Source: Clostridia bacterium
GTDB taxonomy: Bacteria > Bacillota > Clostridia > UBA1381
Length of the DNA stretch: 64,000 nt
Direction of reading: 5' to 3'
Assembly: GCA_900751885.1 (NCBI GenBank)
Contig: CAADTH010000034.1
Coordinates: forward strand, 1-64,000
Shown here in pieces: positions 39,301 through 49,031 of this stretch. The position numbers and the translations under genes are program-made. The stretch's first letter is position 1; every line of letters begins with the position of its first letter. The notes beneath the pieces were generated by a model. That model did no database searches. It saw only the letters and a list, made by a program, of their open reading frames with translations, and had not been told where the DNA came from.

Positions 39301-40679
39301 TCGAAATGGAAGCAGGGGGCGGAAAAGCAGAATTTATGCTGTGGGACAGCCTTGAGCAGATGCATCCTGTCTGTGACGAAATTACCGCCGAGTTCCCAGC
39401 GGTACTTTTGGCAAATGGCGTGAAAGAGGTAAGCAGCCGTCAAAATAATTCGGGAGGTTATTTCCCAGGTTCATATGCGGTTGACGGCATTACCGAGGGA
39501 TATCGCGAGGACGGCACAACGCTCAGTCAGTGGGTTGCCTCATCAAATACTGTGCCTCAGTATATTACGGTTGACTATGGACAGCAATGTAATTTTTCGG
39601 AGCTTGAAATATGGTGGAATACATTTGAAGGCAAGTCTGAACGGTACAGCGGCTACGAAGTATCTGTGAGTGAGGATGGTAATGAGTTTACAAAGGTACT
39701 TGACCGTACCGATAATCAGACTCCTTATCATACAAAGGATACGCTTCCTTACGGAACACGCGGCAGATACCTTAAGATAAATGTAACCAGTCAGAGTGAG
39801 GGAAATGTAACGGTTTTTGAAATAAAGGCTTATGGTGACAAAATACCGCGTGACAAGCAGTATATTCATATTTCATTTGATGATACCTGGGTGTGTATGA
39901 AGGATATAATAGACAACGCGGCAAGCTATGACTCAGTATTCGACAATGCAGAATTTGCTTTTATGAAGAGTATGCACGATAAATACGGAGCCGTATTCAC
40001 GCTTAATACCTTTAGCTACAATACAACCGACAAAACGTATGCGCTTAAAAATTTTCCCGACAAGTATGCGCAGGAATTGTCGGCGAACTCGGATTGGCTT
40101 AAATTCGCGTTCCATTCAAAAGATGAAAAGCAATATCGTTACAGTTCCGACTGTGAGGAGCAGATAAAAGCGGATTATCAAGAATTTCACGATACTATCA
40201 TGAGGGTAACAGGAAACAATTCAGACAGTATTGATCGAGCGACACGACTGGGTTTTTATGAAGGGACACTTAACAATCTGAATGCGCTTAAATCCTGTGA
40301 AGATGGTCCGGTATGTTTTTTCACGGCAGATAACAATGACTCCCGTTATTCCTATTATTTTGGTAAGGAGCTTACGGCAAGTATAAATAATGACGGATTT
40401 TTGTATGATGAAAATACAGGTATATTCTTCCTCAGATCACAGTTAAGAATGGAAAATACAACGTCGATTGATAGTCAGATGGCTAAAATATACAGCTATG
40501 ACAAGCCAAAGGTGATAGAGCTGTTTACGCATGAACCAAGACTGACAAGCTCAGCTACCTATCTTGAGGAAGGCTGTAGTATGATGGAGCTGATAGAAAA
40601 ATACATAGAGCGTTTGTCAGAATTGGGTTATGGATTTGACTATACAGAAAACAAATATTTAGACATCATGAGGGATTGA
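36384..40679 (+). CDS. Secreted SASA-type acetylesterase + polysaccharide-deacetylase-like fusion
   Basis: 1431 aa from ATG 36384, chosen because AAAGGA lies about 8 nt upstream; ATG 36375 overlaps that site. After the signal peptide come two WDxT modules (31-180 and 214-358, joined by a Pro/Glu/Thr linker). A sialate-O-acetylesterase/SGNH domain follows (363-735): LCAGQSNM (Ser464), GIVWYQGESD, STTHPGQK (His712). Next are an 18-nt-repeat Asp/Glu-Pro-Ser linker, an LW-type module (921-1005) and a discoidin domain (1008-1150). The C-terminal 1155-1431 domain starts YIHISFDDTW (Asp1166/1167) with KFAFHSKDE, resembling a NodB/CE4 deacetylase metal site. The protein should strip acetyl groups from plant glycans. 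It heads an operon with the cytoplasmic GH2. Confidence 0.82.
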   Translation: MGQHKRFTAFVLVIVMITVMTQGFRLRVLASYTEESGKYTWDLTDITDEIGYDESEFQSGTKSYEWNDLTITGASADASITEAGVRFTKASSKNMNIAYTPMCDGTLTITAKIGKSGSSYGCVYADTAVGEKKNLVISSKSSGAVVTASIELKGDGETTYYIYNGNGGPVEIQKLEFSFVPSVSPPEVTDKPENTDTPVEPPETIPPEPTEEPYVLNWDFTNITGEIGYDESEFQSGKSYEYKDTVITGNASAAVINEKGVKIGKVGEDNGQMNIAYTPEYDGKLSIEAQIGKSGSYYSAIYADTVLGSRKTVVIKGTEEGIFSGEVLVEAGKTYYIYNGASASAYIRGMTFTADLSSVVPSMIVNNTFSDNMILQRGKPVVLKGECKFLDSAVIELKNDNDANDIQAKEIALKKEFTWETELSPVTNYTDTYTLTITPSDKRVEPFSIRNILFGDVYLCAGQSNMVVEAKYYKDMGIDYTGEQLNTVHRDIRCLDYTDGRYFLPLPSETIQDGISWQEVTDGKIPAVAYSFAEKLNAETGVPIGIIVSAYKGTAISQWLPNTGIDKLNQEQNYYNGEIYPFRDMYLNGIVWYQGESDRGKGEEAADYYSEKLETLISTYRELFRNEEQLPFYMIQIVRLGGATDPNNPALAEDSNYYLAGIRQAQTEVYTALKDSGVGIIPTLDIYGNKENDIDYSGTWGASRGNARSTTHPGQKNVVGARAAAWVLKDVYHKTEYKDSSKIYTSGPVYKSGKAYADRIELEYECSGSLRVMDYDKYSDNETAAFVSDNRIDTNKIQQFQIAGEDGVYTWAQAEIDGNKVILKSDSVTNPISFRYAYEGYHGSFYIECPNLTDDSGLPALVTAASVEAAEVDPSPDPSESPDPSESPEPPESPDPSESPDPSESPEPPESPDPSESPKPIALTKRTVEGDKIRFALTAQPGISGTVIAVKKSDTGVVMNIQIEKLKEQTVSFEMEAGGGKAEFMLWDSLEQMHPVCDEITAEFPAVLLANGVKEVSSRQNNSGGYFPGSYAVDGITEGYREDGTTLSQWVASSNTVPQYITVDYGQQCNFSELEIWWNTFEGKSERYSGYEVSVSEDGNEFTKVLDRTDNQTPYHTKDTLPYGTRGRYLKINVTSQSEGNVTVFEIKAYGDKIPRDKQYIHISFDDTWVCMKDIIDNAASYDSVFDNAEFAFMKSMHDKYGAVFTLNTFSYNTTDKTYALKNFPDKYAQELSANSDWLKFAFHSKDEKQYRYSSDCEEQIKADYQEFHDTIMRVTGNNSDSIDRATRLGFYEGTLNNLNALKSCEDGPVCFFTADNNDSRYSYYFGKELTASINNDGFLYDENTGIFFLRSQLRMENTTSIDSQMAKIYSYDKPKVIELFTHEPRLTSSATYLEEGCSMMELIEKYIERLSELGYGFDYTENKYLDIMRD
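39012..39137 (+). repeat. Seven 18-bp coding repeats with 54-bp higher-order period
   Basis: Seven in-frame 18-mers of the type gacccgtctgaatcgccg (DPSESP) or gagccgcctgaatcgccg (EPPESP), in the order D,D,E,D,D,E,D. The 54-bp trimer is thus repeated with one base difference. They form a flexible acidic linker between SASA and the downstream domains. Confidence 0.95.
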
Positions 40680-40680
40680 T

Positions 40681-42345
40681 ATGACAGAACGATTATTTAG
40701 AACGCACTATATAAGAAAGCAGGAATGTCTCGACGGAATATGGAATTTTGAACCTGTTGACGGTCCAAGACTTCCTGAGACGTACACTGACACAATGGCC
40801 GTTCCGTCCTGCTGGGAAATGAGCATGACGTATTGCCGATACAGCGGTTTTGCGGCTTACAGCCGCGACGTTTATACAGAGCGCGACTCAAATCTGCGCT
40901 TTGTCTTTAAGGGTGTTACACACACCTGTAAGGTATTTCTTGATGGGGAAGAGTTAGGTGGTCATTACAATGGATTTTCAGGATTTTCAGTCATCGCGTA
41001 TCAGATTAGGAAAGGATGGCACAAACTCGAATTGTGGGTTGATAACAGCTTTTCAGAGCGTTCGGCGCTGCACATTCCGAATGACTATTTTACCTACGGA
41101 GGAATAACAAGACCTGTTTTTATGGAGTACGTTTCTGACTGCTTTATAGAAAGAACCGAGTTCGAGCCGCGTTTTTCGGATGGCAGATGGACAGCTGATA
41201 TAAGGGTATTTATAAAAAATATTGCTGACAGAGAACAGAATGTCAATATTTTGGTAAGTCTTGCAGGCAGTGAGACTGTAATTCAAGGAATTGCAAAAGC
41301 AAATATGCTAACCCATGTGTCAGGCTCTATGACTTTTGAAAATATAAAGCCGTGGAGTCCTGACACACCCTCTCTCTTTGAGCTTCGCTGTACATTGAAT
41401 GAGACAGATGATTTATGCGACCGTGTAGGCTTTAGGGTATTATCCTATGAGAATAAAAAGATTTGTGTGAATGGTGAGCCTGTATTTTTAAAGGGCGTTA
41501 ATCGACATGAGGATCATGGAGCGGTCGGATGTTCATTGCCGCTGCAGCTGATGTATGATGATATCGCGCTGATGAAGGATTTGGGCTGTAATGCAGTGAG
41601 AACCTGTCACTATCAGAATGATGAACGGTTTCTTGATTTATGCGATGAGAATGGGATTCTGGTATGGGAGGAAAGCCATGACAGAGGCGGTGATACCGCG
41701 CGGATAACAAATCCACTGTTTATAGAGCAGAGTATGGCGTCTATGCATGAAATGCTGGAATATCACTATAATCATCCGTCCATTATTATCTGGGCGTGCC
41801 TGAATGAAGCTGCCGCAGATACGGAAGAGGGCAGGGAGGTATATAAGTTTCATCTTGACTGCCTGAAAAGCGACAGAAGCCGTTTCTGTACTTATGCGGG
41901 GAATAAATATGAGCCGGGACAAATGGATTTATGTTGCGATATGACAGATATAAGCGCTTATAATATGTATCCTTACTGGTATGGGGATGATGCCTGTGGA
42001 CTTGGTAAAATCAAGAAGATGCTGAGAGAAAACGGCAATGATTCTAAGCCGCTTATCATAAGTGAATATGGTGCCGGAGCGATTTATGGCTTACATGATG
42101 TTATGAAGCCGCGCTGGAGCGAGGAATATCAGGCGGAGGTGCTTCACACAGTAACGCAGCGCCTTGTGAAGGATGACGATGTTGCTGGGATATTTATATG
42201 GATGTTTGCAGACACAAGAATTAAAGGTACAGTCCAGCAGCAGCTTACACGTCCCGGAGGCAAAAACAACAAGGGACTGGTAAATGAGTTCCGTAAGCCC
42301 AAAATGGCGTACTATAAAGTCAGGGAGATATTCAAAAATGAATGA
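40681..42345 (+). CDS. Cytoplasmic GH2, beta-glucuronidase-like
   Basis: 554 aa, no signal peptide; starts 1 nt after the stop of the previous gene, so translationally coupled. Sugar-binding domain 1-165 (GIWNFEPVDGPRLPETYTDT), Ig-like 170-260, TIM barrel 265-554. Acid/base Glu376 in WACLNEAAAD, nucleophile Glu462 in IISEYGAGA. Near the C-terminus KNNKGLVNEFRKPK carries the N-x-K motif (Asn529, Lys531) that grips the carboxylate in beta-glucuronidases (GNKKGI in the E. coli enzyme). A glucuronide-specific activity on imported oligosaccharides is therefore favoured over beta-galactosidase. Slightly short for the family, but complete. Confidence 0.85.
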   Translation: MTERLFRTHYIRKQECLDGIWNFEPVDGPRLPETYTDTMAVPSCWEMSMTYCRYSGFAAYSRDVYTERDSNLRFVFKGVTHTCKVFLDGEELGGHYNGFSGFSVIAYQIRKGWHKLELWVDNSFSERSALHIPNDYFTYGGITRPVFMEYVSDCFIERTEFEPRFSDGRWTADIRVFIKNIADREQNVNILVSLAGSETVIQGIAKANMLTHVSGSMTFENIKPWSPDTPSLFELRCTLNETDDLCDRVGFRVLSYENKKICVNGEPVFLKGVNRHEDHGAVGCSLPLQLMYDDIALMKDLGCNAVRTCHYQNDERFLDLCDENGILVWEESHDRGGDTARITNPLFIEQSMASMHEMLEYHYNHPSIIIWACLNEAAADTEEGREVYKFHLDCLKSDRSRFCTYAGNKYEPGQMDLCCDMTDISAYNMYPYWYGDDACGLGKIKKMLRENGNDSKPLIISEYGAGAIYGLHDVMKPRWSEEYQAEVLHTVTQRLVKDDDVAGIFIWMFADTRIKGTVQQQLTRPGGKNNKGLVNEFRKPKMAYYKVREIFKNE

Positions 42346-42374
42346 AGGGCGGGATCCAAGCTAAAAGGTCTGGA

Positions 42375-42404
42375 TTGGAATACTGTTTTGAAATAATATA
42401 TAAG
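42375..42404 (+). promoter_or_regulatory. Possible internal promoter before the GH95 gene
   Basis: TTGGAA (42375-42380), 18-bp spacer, TATAAG (42399-42404), 30 bp before the ATG at 42435. It may add to read-through from the upstream operon. Confidence 0.4.
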
Positions 42405-42434
42405 TATAAAATGTAAATGAGCGGAGGACTTGTC

Positions 42435-45400
42435 ATGAATAAGAAAAAAGCAGTCAGTCTATTTACCGCGTTAGCGATGCTTGTTGCTATGTTCACACCT
42501 ATGCTAAGCTTGACAGTATTTGCAGAAGGAAGCGAATATTTCGTAAAAGCGGTATGTGAAGGAACAGAGGTGGCGGCAATTGCAAACGGCTCGATTGCAG
42601 AAGGAGAAACATCGGTTGACATAGGCATTTCCAAGTACATAAAAGGGAATGACAGTATATGGTATGTATTGGCGTCAGAACCGTCAATCGGTACAAGCAA
42701 TGCGTTTAAGACAACGGTGACAGCACAAGCGCCGGAGGTATCGGTTGATTATATTCCCGCAGGCGATGTCGTGTATTTTGCTGAGGCAGAATCGTTGCTC
42801 ACACCGTCAAGTAAGACATGGACCGGCTATTCGGGCAACAGCTATGTCTCTGGAATTACGACTGGAAGCACAGGTACAACAGAGCAAATCATCCCTGCCG
42901 GAACCTATGATATGACAATAGGTTATAAATATACCAGCAAGGGGGGGAATCAGCCGAGCATATCCGCGAATGGCGCAACGGTTGTTCTTGGCGATATCGG
43001 AAAAGGAAAAACAGGTGAGACAACCCGCACCGTGCACCTTACCAAGGAGTCCGCTTTGACATTAAACATAGGCTACAGGGAAAATGAAATAGACTATATT
43101 TTAGTAAAAAGAGCGACAAACAAGCTTTTACTGCCGAATATGTTTGCTGAAAACATGGTTTTACAGGAAGGCAGTTCAAGAATATATGGTAAGGGAGAAG
43201 ATGGGGTGACCTATACCGCTGAGCTTGAAAAGGGCGGCATCAAATATACTGCGCAGGCTGTAGCTCAGAATTCGGATTTTGAAATGATGATAACAGACGC
43301 GCCTGCATCTATGGACCCGTATACATTGACTATTTATTCCGATACGGAGAGCGCAACGATTCGCAATGTATATGTCGGTGAGGTATATTTGCTTGCGGGT
43401 CAGTCAAATATGGAAATGCGTCTTGACCAGTCCTATGGAACAGATACGGCAGAATTTACAGCGGATGCACAGGAGATTATCGGGAAGTATAGTGACAAAA
43501 TAAAATTCATGGTTTTAGACAATTCGAAAAGTGATACTCCACTGTTCAATGCGCCTCTTCATACCTCAAAGGCATGGAACAATATGGACGAAACGGATTA
43601 TACCCATATATCGCTTATCGGAATGTATTTTGCTGAGGATATGCTTGACGATAACAGGCTGCAGGGACCGATAGGGCTTTTATGTAATTCGGTAGGCGGT
43701 ACAGTGATTGACGAATGGATGAAAAATGGCGATGCAGGAAGATATAACGGACATATCGCCCCGTTTGAGAAGTATGGCATAAAAGGGATGCTTTGGTATC
43801 AGGGTGAAACAGATGGGGAAATTAGTGGGAAAATGGATAAAGAAGGCGACAACGGTAAGGAATACGCCAGATATTATGATAACCGCTTTCCGCAGATGAT
43901 TAACGATTACCGTGAAGCCTTTGGAAATCCTGATTTGCCGTTTCTATATGTGCAACTTGCAAGCTATAAATCGAATTATGTGGACTACGCATATTTTGAT
44001 GTGGTAAGAAACGCTCAGAGACGTGCGCTGAATCAGGTTAAAAACACAGAAAATGTTGCAATGGCAATCAGCGCCGATACGGCTACGACAAGAGCTGATA
44101 ACATTCACCCAAACGGTAAAGATCAGGTTGCCGACAGATTATATAGGGCCGCGTCAAATCTGATATATAGCGATGGAACGGTATATGAAGGACCACTTTT
44201 TGAAAGCGTTGAATTCAAGGACGGTAAGGCAATCGTTCATTTTAAGGAGTCAAGCCTTTCGGGAGGGCTTGTCGCAAAGACGACGTTAGACAATTTTGCG
44301 ATTGCAGGTATAGATAAGAAATATGTATACACAACAGCTCAGATTGTAGGCAATACGGTTGAGATTGCAGCGCCCGAAGTATCTGACCCCAAATATGTTA
44401 AATATGCAATGGGTGATAAAATTGCGTTGACGCTTTATAATGGCGAGGGACTTCCGGCATCGCCGTTCACAACGGAAGAGGACATAGAAATAACAGCTAT
44501 CGGTGACAGCATTACCTTTGGTTATCCGAGCGACACCATAGGGGACAATAAATTTACGAAAACATTGGAGAAAGCCCTGAACAGTGCACCGGGATTGAGC
44601 GGTAATTATACCGTAAGGAATAGAGGAAAAAGCGGACGTACGCTCGGAAGCAATGACAATTATCCCTATCTTAGTGAAGAAGTCTGGGAAAACGCAAAAA
44701 CAGACAGAGCGGATATCTATACGATTATGCTCGGAACAAACGACAGTAAAAATGGGGAAAGCGACGGAGGAAAGAAAAATTTTAAGAACGTAACAAACGG
44801 AAATTACAGCAAAAATTACCTCTCCATGATTGACACAATTATGGAGTATAACAACAATGCTGAAATTTACATATGCTCGGTAATTCCTTCGCTGGCAAAA
44901 ACACAGGAAAATGCTGAAGACACAGGTGATATCAACGAAATTCGTTTGCAGGTAGTACGTGAAAAAATAATAGAGGTATATGAAAAAGCAAGAGAAAAGT
45001 ATGGAGAACAAATACGCTTTGTTGATGTATTTCAGGCATTCACAGATGTAATTGAAAATGAGCCTGAGGGTGCGGCGGCGACAGAACGGTATACCAATCC
45101 TGTATATTCTGCCGACAGCGGTGTTGACAGCGTTGCAGAGCTTAACAGCTATGCAACGCCGAGCGGACTTTACTTATATGACATTAAATACGGCGTAGAT
45201 GATTATAAAATAAGTGTTGACACAATTCATCCCGGAAAGGCAGGACATGACCTGATAGCGAAGACGCTATACAATGCTCTTTCAACGGAAGAGGAAGGAA
45301 AGCTAGAAAACAGAATAGTGAGCTATCAGCTTGAAAACGATATTCTTTCGAGCGCTGTAGTAGAGCGGCTTGAGGATGTGACGGTGTACACTGTGGCATA

Positions 45401-48400
45401 TGACTCGACAGGGACTTTGAAGGAAGTAAACAGGAATGCGCTTGAGGGTGAGGGGACTGATACAGTGGATATTGGTATGGATATCAGCGAGGCTTCGTTG
45501 GTCAAGATGTTCCTGTGGGGTAAAGATAACATGAAACCGCTTGCAACAGCAAAAATCATAAAAGATACATCCAATTCAAAGCCTGGGGACTTCGATGTAC
45601 CGGAACTTCAACAGCTTTCACTTTGGTATGATGAGCCTGCAGCGGAGGACGGTGCGGCATGCTGGACGGATTATAATCCTCCGCAGCGTTACAGTGACAG
45701 TCATGTTTCATGGAAGGACAGAGCCCTTCCGATAGGAAACGGCTATCAGGGCGCAATGATATTTGGCGGAGTGGCGCAGGAAAGAATACAGCTCAATGAA
45801 AAGACTCTATGGGACGGAAAACCGAACCACATCACAACCGATGTGAGTGAGAATTTCAGACTGGCGCGGCAGGCAATGCTTGCAGGGGATGCAGAAACTG
45901 CTGAAGCGTATGCGGAAAAAATGGGCGGCTCAAACTCCAATTACGGTGCGTACACGGGGTTCGGAAATCTTGCGATTGATTTTACCGACATAGAGCCGGG
46001 AAGTAAATATACCGAATATAAGCGTGGACTTGACCTTGAAAGTTCAAGACAAATCGTTACATATAAGGTAAGCGGGGTACAATATTGCCGCGAATATTTT
46101 GCAAGCTATCCCGACCGGTCCATGGCGGTAAGAATGAGTGCTGATCATAAGGGAAGCATGAATTTTACCTTAAATCACTCAAATTCACCCAATAAATCCT
46201 CAAATGTAGTACGAAGCTTTGAAGATAATACACTCAAGATCACAGGAGCATTAAGCAGTAACGGAATGCGCTGGGCGGCAGAGTACAGAATTAAAAATAA
46301 CGGAGGTACAGTGTCCTTTGATGAAGCAAGCGGCAAGGTAACGGTAAGCGGTGCGGACAGCGTTGAAATAACCATTGCCCTTGCAACGGATTATACATTT
46401 AGCGAGGAGGATGGATATAGAACTGGCGTAGCACCAATAACGGTAACGGACGGCATACTTGCAAAAACAGCCAATGATGATTTCGATACAATGTATGAAC
46501 GCCACATAGCAGACTACAAGGCTATATTTGATAATGTGGAGCTTCATCTTTCGGATAACAACAGGATTCCTACAGATGAGTTGCTTGAAAATAATAGAAA
46601 TGGCAAAGGTGATATATTTCTTGATGAGCTATTTTATCAGTATGGAAGATATATGATGATTTCGTCCTCGCGTGACGGCAGTCTTCCTGCCAATTTACAG
46701 GGGGTGTGGGCGGATCAGAGGGATCCTGCCTGGCATGCGGATTATCACATTAATATAAACCTTCAAATGAACTATTACCCTGCGGCAAACGGAAATATGC
46801 TCGATTGTATGGGAGCCTTAGTTGATTGGGTTGAACAAACTGCGGAAATCGGAAAGCAGACTGCAAAAAACGTATATCATTGCAACGGATGGGTATCCCA
46901 TACATGTAACAATGCGTTTGGATTTACTGATCCGGGTTGGGGAATTTCATGGGGACTTTCTCCTGAATCCTCCGCATGGATTTCTCTTAACTGCTGGGAT
47001 TTATATGACTATTCGCAGAATGAGGAGTATCTGCCGAGAATTTATAATATAATTCAAGAGGCAGTACGTTTCTACACGGAATATCTGTACTATGATGAAA
47101 AGAATGACGAATATATAGCGGGACCTTCTTATTCACCGGAGCAGACGGATATACTTACAATGGGTGCTAAAATCGACCAACAACTCATTAAACAACTTTA
47201 TGATGTGTATATTGAGGCAAGCGCGATAGCGTCAATTTCTGACAAAGTGGACGGCGAACTTCTGGATACAGTCAATACACAGGTTAATAAGCTTCAAGAA
47301 CCGATCGAGATAGGACCTTGGGGCAATATTATGGAATGGAATGAATACACAGCGCCACAGTATGAGGAGGAGAGCGGTCACAGGCACATATCTCATCTTG
47401 TATCACTCTATCCCTGCAATCAGATAACGAGGAGAAATCCTGATTTGTTAAAGGCTGCAAGAACGACCTTAAATGCAAGAGGCGATGAGGCGACAGGCTG
47501 GTCAAGGGCAAATAAGACGCTTTTGTGGGCAAGAGCGATTGGTATGGACAGCGACAGTGCTTCAACAACAAGAGGCGATAAATATATTCAAAATGTCTCA
47601 AACGGGGACAGAGCGTACAGCATATATCAGGGACTGATACAGGGGATGGTATATAATAACCTGTTCGACTGGCATCCGCTTGGAGACAGTGAAACCGCAA
47701 AAAACGGCGTGTTCCAGATAGATGGAAACTTTGGAACAACGGCGGCAATGGGAGAATTCCTTTTGCAGAGCCATGATGGATATTTAGACATTCTGCCTGC
47801 ATTGCCAACTGCATGGGCTGACGACGGTTCTGTAAAGGGTTTACTTGCAAGAGGGGGCTACGAGGTTGATATTGAATGGAAGTACGCAAGACCTACGCAA
47901 GCCGTTATGAAGAGCGTGAAGGATGGAGTATGTAAGGTATATAAGAACGATGCCTATGGTACGGTAGAAATCACATCAGATGGACAGAGTATTGACTACA
48001 AAGTTACTGAGGAGGATGGCCTGAATCTTATAGCATTCAACACACAGGCAGGAAAAGAATATACTCTTAGATATTCTGTAGCCGGACAGGACAGCGATGT
48101 GACGATTGTTAAGAATGCAGACACAGATTATGTAGACAGTCTGGTGGATTATACAATCATCGTATATACAGGTACAACAGCCGGACAACTCAAGGGCAGT
48201 ATCCATGCTTCTCTTGGAGGAAATCAGACGTATACCATTTCGGACAGCGCGGGAAATGAACTTGCGGATGAGGATATAATAAGCAAGGGAAGCTATCTTA
48301 CAGTGACGTCTGAAAACGGTGAGAGCAATGCGAGATACGATATCAGACTTATGAATGTGACACAATGGGATTTCACATCAATTTATGAGGAGCAGACAGC

Positions 48401-48800
48401 GCTTGATAATGAGGAGTATAATGGACTTGTCATCAAGGGGAATAGTGATGCGGATTATATTTCTCCTAATGTGGGCGTTCACATCAACGGAGGAACATCA
48501 TGGAGCGGCAGCAATGCGGTAGGTACGATTGACAGATATATCAAATACACGCCGGAGCATGATGGAGAAATGACGATAACCGCAAGGTGTATCTCAAGCA
48601 AGAGCGGAGTGGGGATACGATGTTCTTATGCGGACGGCAGCAATCTTACAGGAACCGTTAAGATAAACGGACTTCAGGCGAATGATGCACTGGCTACTGC
48701 GACAGTTTCCCTTGAAGAAGGAAAAACCTATTATTTCTACTGCAACAGCAATGGCGGAGAATTTAAAAATATGAAGTTCTCATATATGGATATAGAGTAA
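42435..48800 (+). CDS. Secreted SASA esterase + GDSL/SGNH esterase + GH95 alpha-L-fucosidase-type fusion
   Basis: 2121 aa from ATG 42435 (GGAGGA upstream); the ATG at 42417 lies before that site and is rejected. Signal peptide ends near TVFA. Residues 115-230 are a CBM6/35-like module ([20 protein letters not shown]). Residues 232-660 are a SASA acetylesterase: LLAGQSNM (Ser324), [16 protein letters not shown] (His558). Residues 685-960 are a separate SGNH esterase: AIGDSITFG (Ser692), LGTNDS, TIHPGK (His932). An LW-type module spans 960-1045. Residues 1060-1875 are GH95: [61 protein letters not shown] WDxT module ends the chain. GH95 removes terminal alpha-1,2-L-fucose or alpha-L-galactose; the two esterases would clear acetyl groups from the same side chains. 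Confidence 0.87.
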   Translation: MNKKKAVSLFTALAMLVAMFTPMLSLTVFAEGSEYFVKAVCEGTEVAAIANGSIAEGETSVDIGISKYIKGNDSIWYVLASEPSIGTSNAFKTTVTAQAPEVSVDYIPAGDVVYFAEAESLLTPSSKTWTGYSGNSYVSGITTGSTGTTEQIIPAGTYDMTIGYKYTSKGGNQPSISANGATVVLGDIGKGKTGETTRTVHLTKESALTLNIGYRENEIDYILVKRATNKLLLPNMFAENMVLQEGSSRIYGKGEDGVTYTAELEKGGIKYTAQAVAQNSDFEMMITDAPASMDPYTLTIYSDTESATIRNVYVGEVYLLAGQSNMEMRLDQSYGTDTAEFTADAQEIIGKYSDKIKFMVLDNSKSDTPLFNAPLHTSKAWNNMDETDYTHISLIGMYFAEDMLDDNRLQGPIGLLCNSVGGTVIDEWMKNGDAGRYNGHIAPFEKYGIKGMLWYQGETDGEISGKMDKEGDNGKEYARYYDNRFPQMINDYREAFGNPDLPFLYVQLASYKSNYVDYAYFDVVRNAQRRALNQVKNTENVAMAISADTATTRADNIHPNGKDQVADRLYRAASNLIYSDGTVYEGPLFESVEFKDGKAIVHFKESSLSGGLVAKTTLDNFAIAGIDKKYVYTTAQIVGNTVEIAAPEVSDPKYVKYAMGDKIALTLYNGEGLPASPFTTEEDIEITAIGDSITFGYPSDTIGDNKFTKTLEKALNSAPGLSGNYTVRNRGKSGRTLGSNDNYPYLSEEVWENAKTDRADIYTIMLGTNDSKNGESDGGKKNFKNVTNGNYSKNYLSMIDTIMEYNNNAEIYICSVIPSLAKTQENAEDTGDINEIRLQVVREKIIEVYEKAREKYGEQIRFVDVFQAFTDVIENEPEGAAATERYTNPVYSADSGVDSVAELNSYATPSGLYLYDIKYGVDDYKISVDTIHPGKAGHDLIAKTLYNALSTEEEGKLENRIVSYQLENDILSSAVVERLEDVTVYTVAYDSTGTLKEVNRNALEGEGTDTVDIGMDISEASLVKMFLWGKDNMKPLATAKIIKDTSNSKPGDFDVPELQQLSLWYDEPAAEDGAACWTDYNPPQRYSDSHVSWKDRALPIGNGYQGAMIFGGVAQERIQLNEKTLWDGKPNHITTDVSENFRLARQAMLAGDAETAEAYAEKMGGSNSNYGAYTGFGNLAIDFTDIEPGSKYTEYKRGLDLESSRQIVTYKVSGVQYCREYFASYPDRSMAVRMSADHKGSMNFTLNHSNSPNKSSNVVRSFEDNTLKITGALSSNGMRWAAEYRIKNNGGTVSFDEASGKVTVSGADSVEITIALATDYTFSEEDGYRTGVAPITVTDGILAKTANDDFDTMYERHIADYKAIFDNVELHLSDNNRIPTDELLENNRNGKGDIFLDELFYQYGRYMMISSSRDGSLPANLQGVWADQRDPAWHADYHININLQMNYYPAANGNMLDCMGALVDWVEQTAEIGKQTAKNVYHCNGWVSHTCNNAFGFTDPGWGISWGLSPESSAWISLNCWDLYDYSQNEEYLPRIYNIIQEAVRFYTEYLYYDEKNDEYIAGPSYSPEQTDILTMGAKIDQQLIKQLYDVYIEASAIASISDKVDGELLDTVNTQVNKLQEPIEIGPWGNIMEWNEYTAPQYEEESGHRHISHLVSLYPCNQITRRNPDLLKAARTTLNARGDEATGWSRANKTLLWARAIGMDSDSASTTRGDKYIQNVSNGDRAYSIYQGLIQGMVYNNLFDWHPLGDSETAKNGVFQIDGNFGTTAAMGEFLLQSHDGYLDILPALPTAWADDGSVKGLLARGGYEVDIEWKYARPTQAVMKSVKDGVCKVYKNDAYGTVEITSDGQSIDYKVTEEDGLNLIAFNTQAGKEYTLRYSVAGQDSDVTIVKNADTDYVDSLVDYTIIVYTGTTAGQLKGSIHASLGGNQTYTISDSAGNELADEDIISKGSYLTVTSENGESNARYDIRLMNVTQWDFTSIYEEQTALDNEEYNGLVIKGNSDADYISPNVGVHINGGTSWSGSNAVGTIDRYIKYTPEHDGEMTITARCISSKSGVGIRCSYADGSNLTGTVKINGLQANDALATATVSLEEGKTYYFYCNSNGGEFKNMKFSYMDIE

Positions 48801-48810
48801 AACGGAACAA

Positions 48811-48855
48811 GGGTCTGTGTCTGAACAATAAAGGTTTGGATGCAGACCTTTTTTA
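48811..48855 (+). terminator. Terminator after GH95 gene, repeat-family type
   Basis: ggtctgtgtctgaac pairs with gtttggatgcagacc (some G-U/mismatch) around a 7-nt loop, then a long T-run. Same design as at 27912. Confidence 0.88.
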
Positions 48856-48865
48856 ATTTTCACAC

Positions 48866-48957
48866 TAAGAACATTTTAATAAAAAAATCCGATATTAAGA
48901 AGATTATTTGTTTAAAATGATGAATTTTTTTGGTAAAATACAATTAATCTTAAAACT
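48866..48957 (+). promoter_or_regulatory. Duplicated 92-bp promoter block, copy 1 (before GH31)
   Basis: 86 of 92 bases match copy 2 at 51061-51152. It contains TTTAAA (48911-48916), a 17-bp spacer and TAAAAT (48934-48939) with TG one base before the -10. It drives the GH31 gene. Confidence 0.8.
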
Positions 48958-49031
48958 GAGTAAAAAACAAGTGTTATGTATATCGCGGTACTTTACATAT
49001 CTAGTCTTATATGAAATAGAGAGGTGTTATA

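Noticed and set aside
44286..45011. 241-aa minus-strand frame
   Set aside because: Shadow of the SGNH domain of the GH95 fusion; composition is odd (Ile/Cys/Phe-rich), and no start signal is present.
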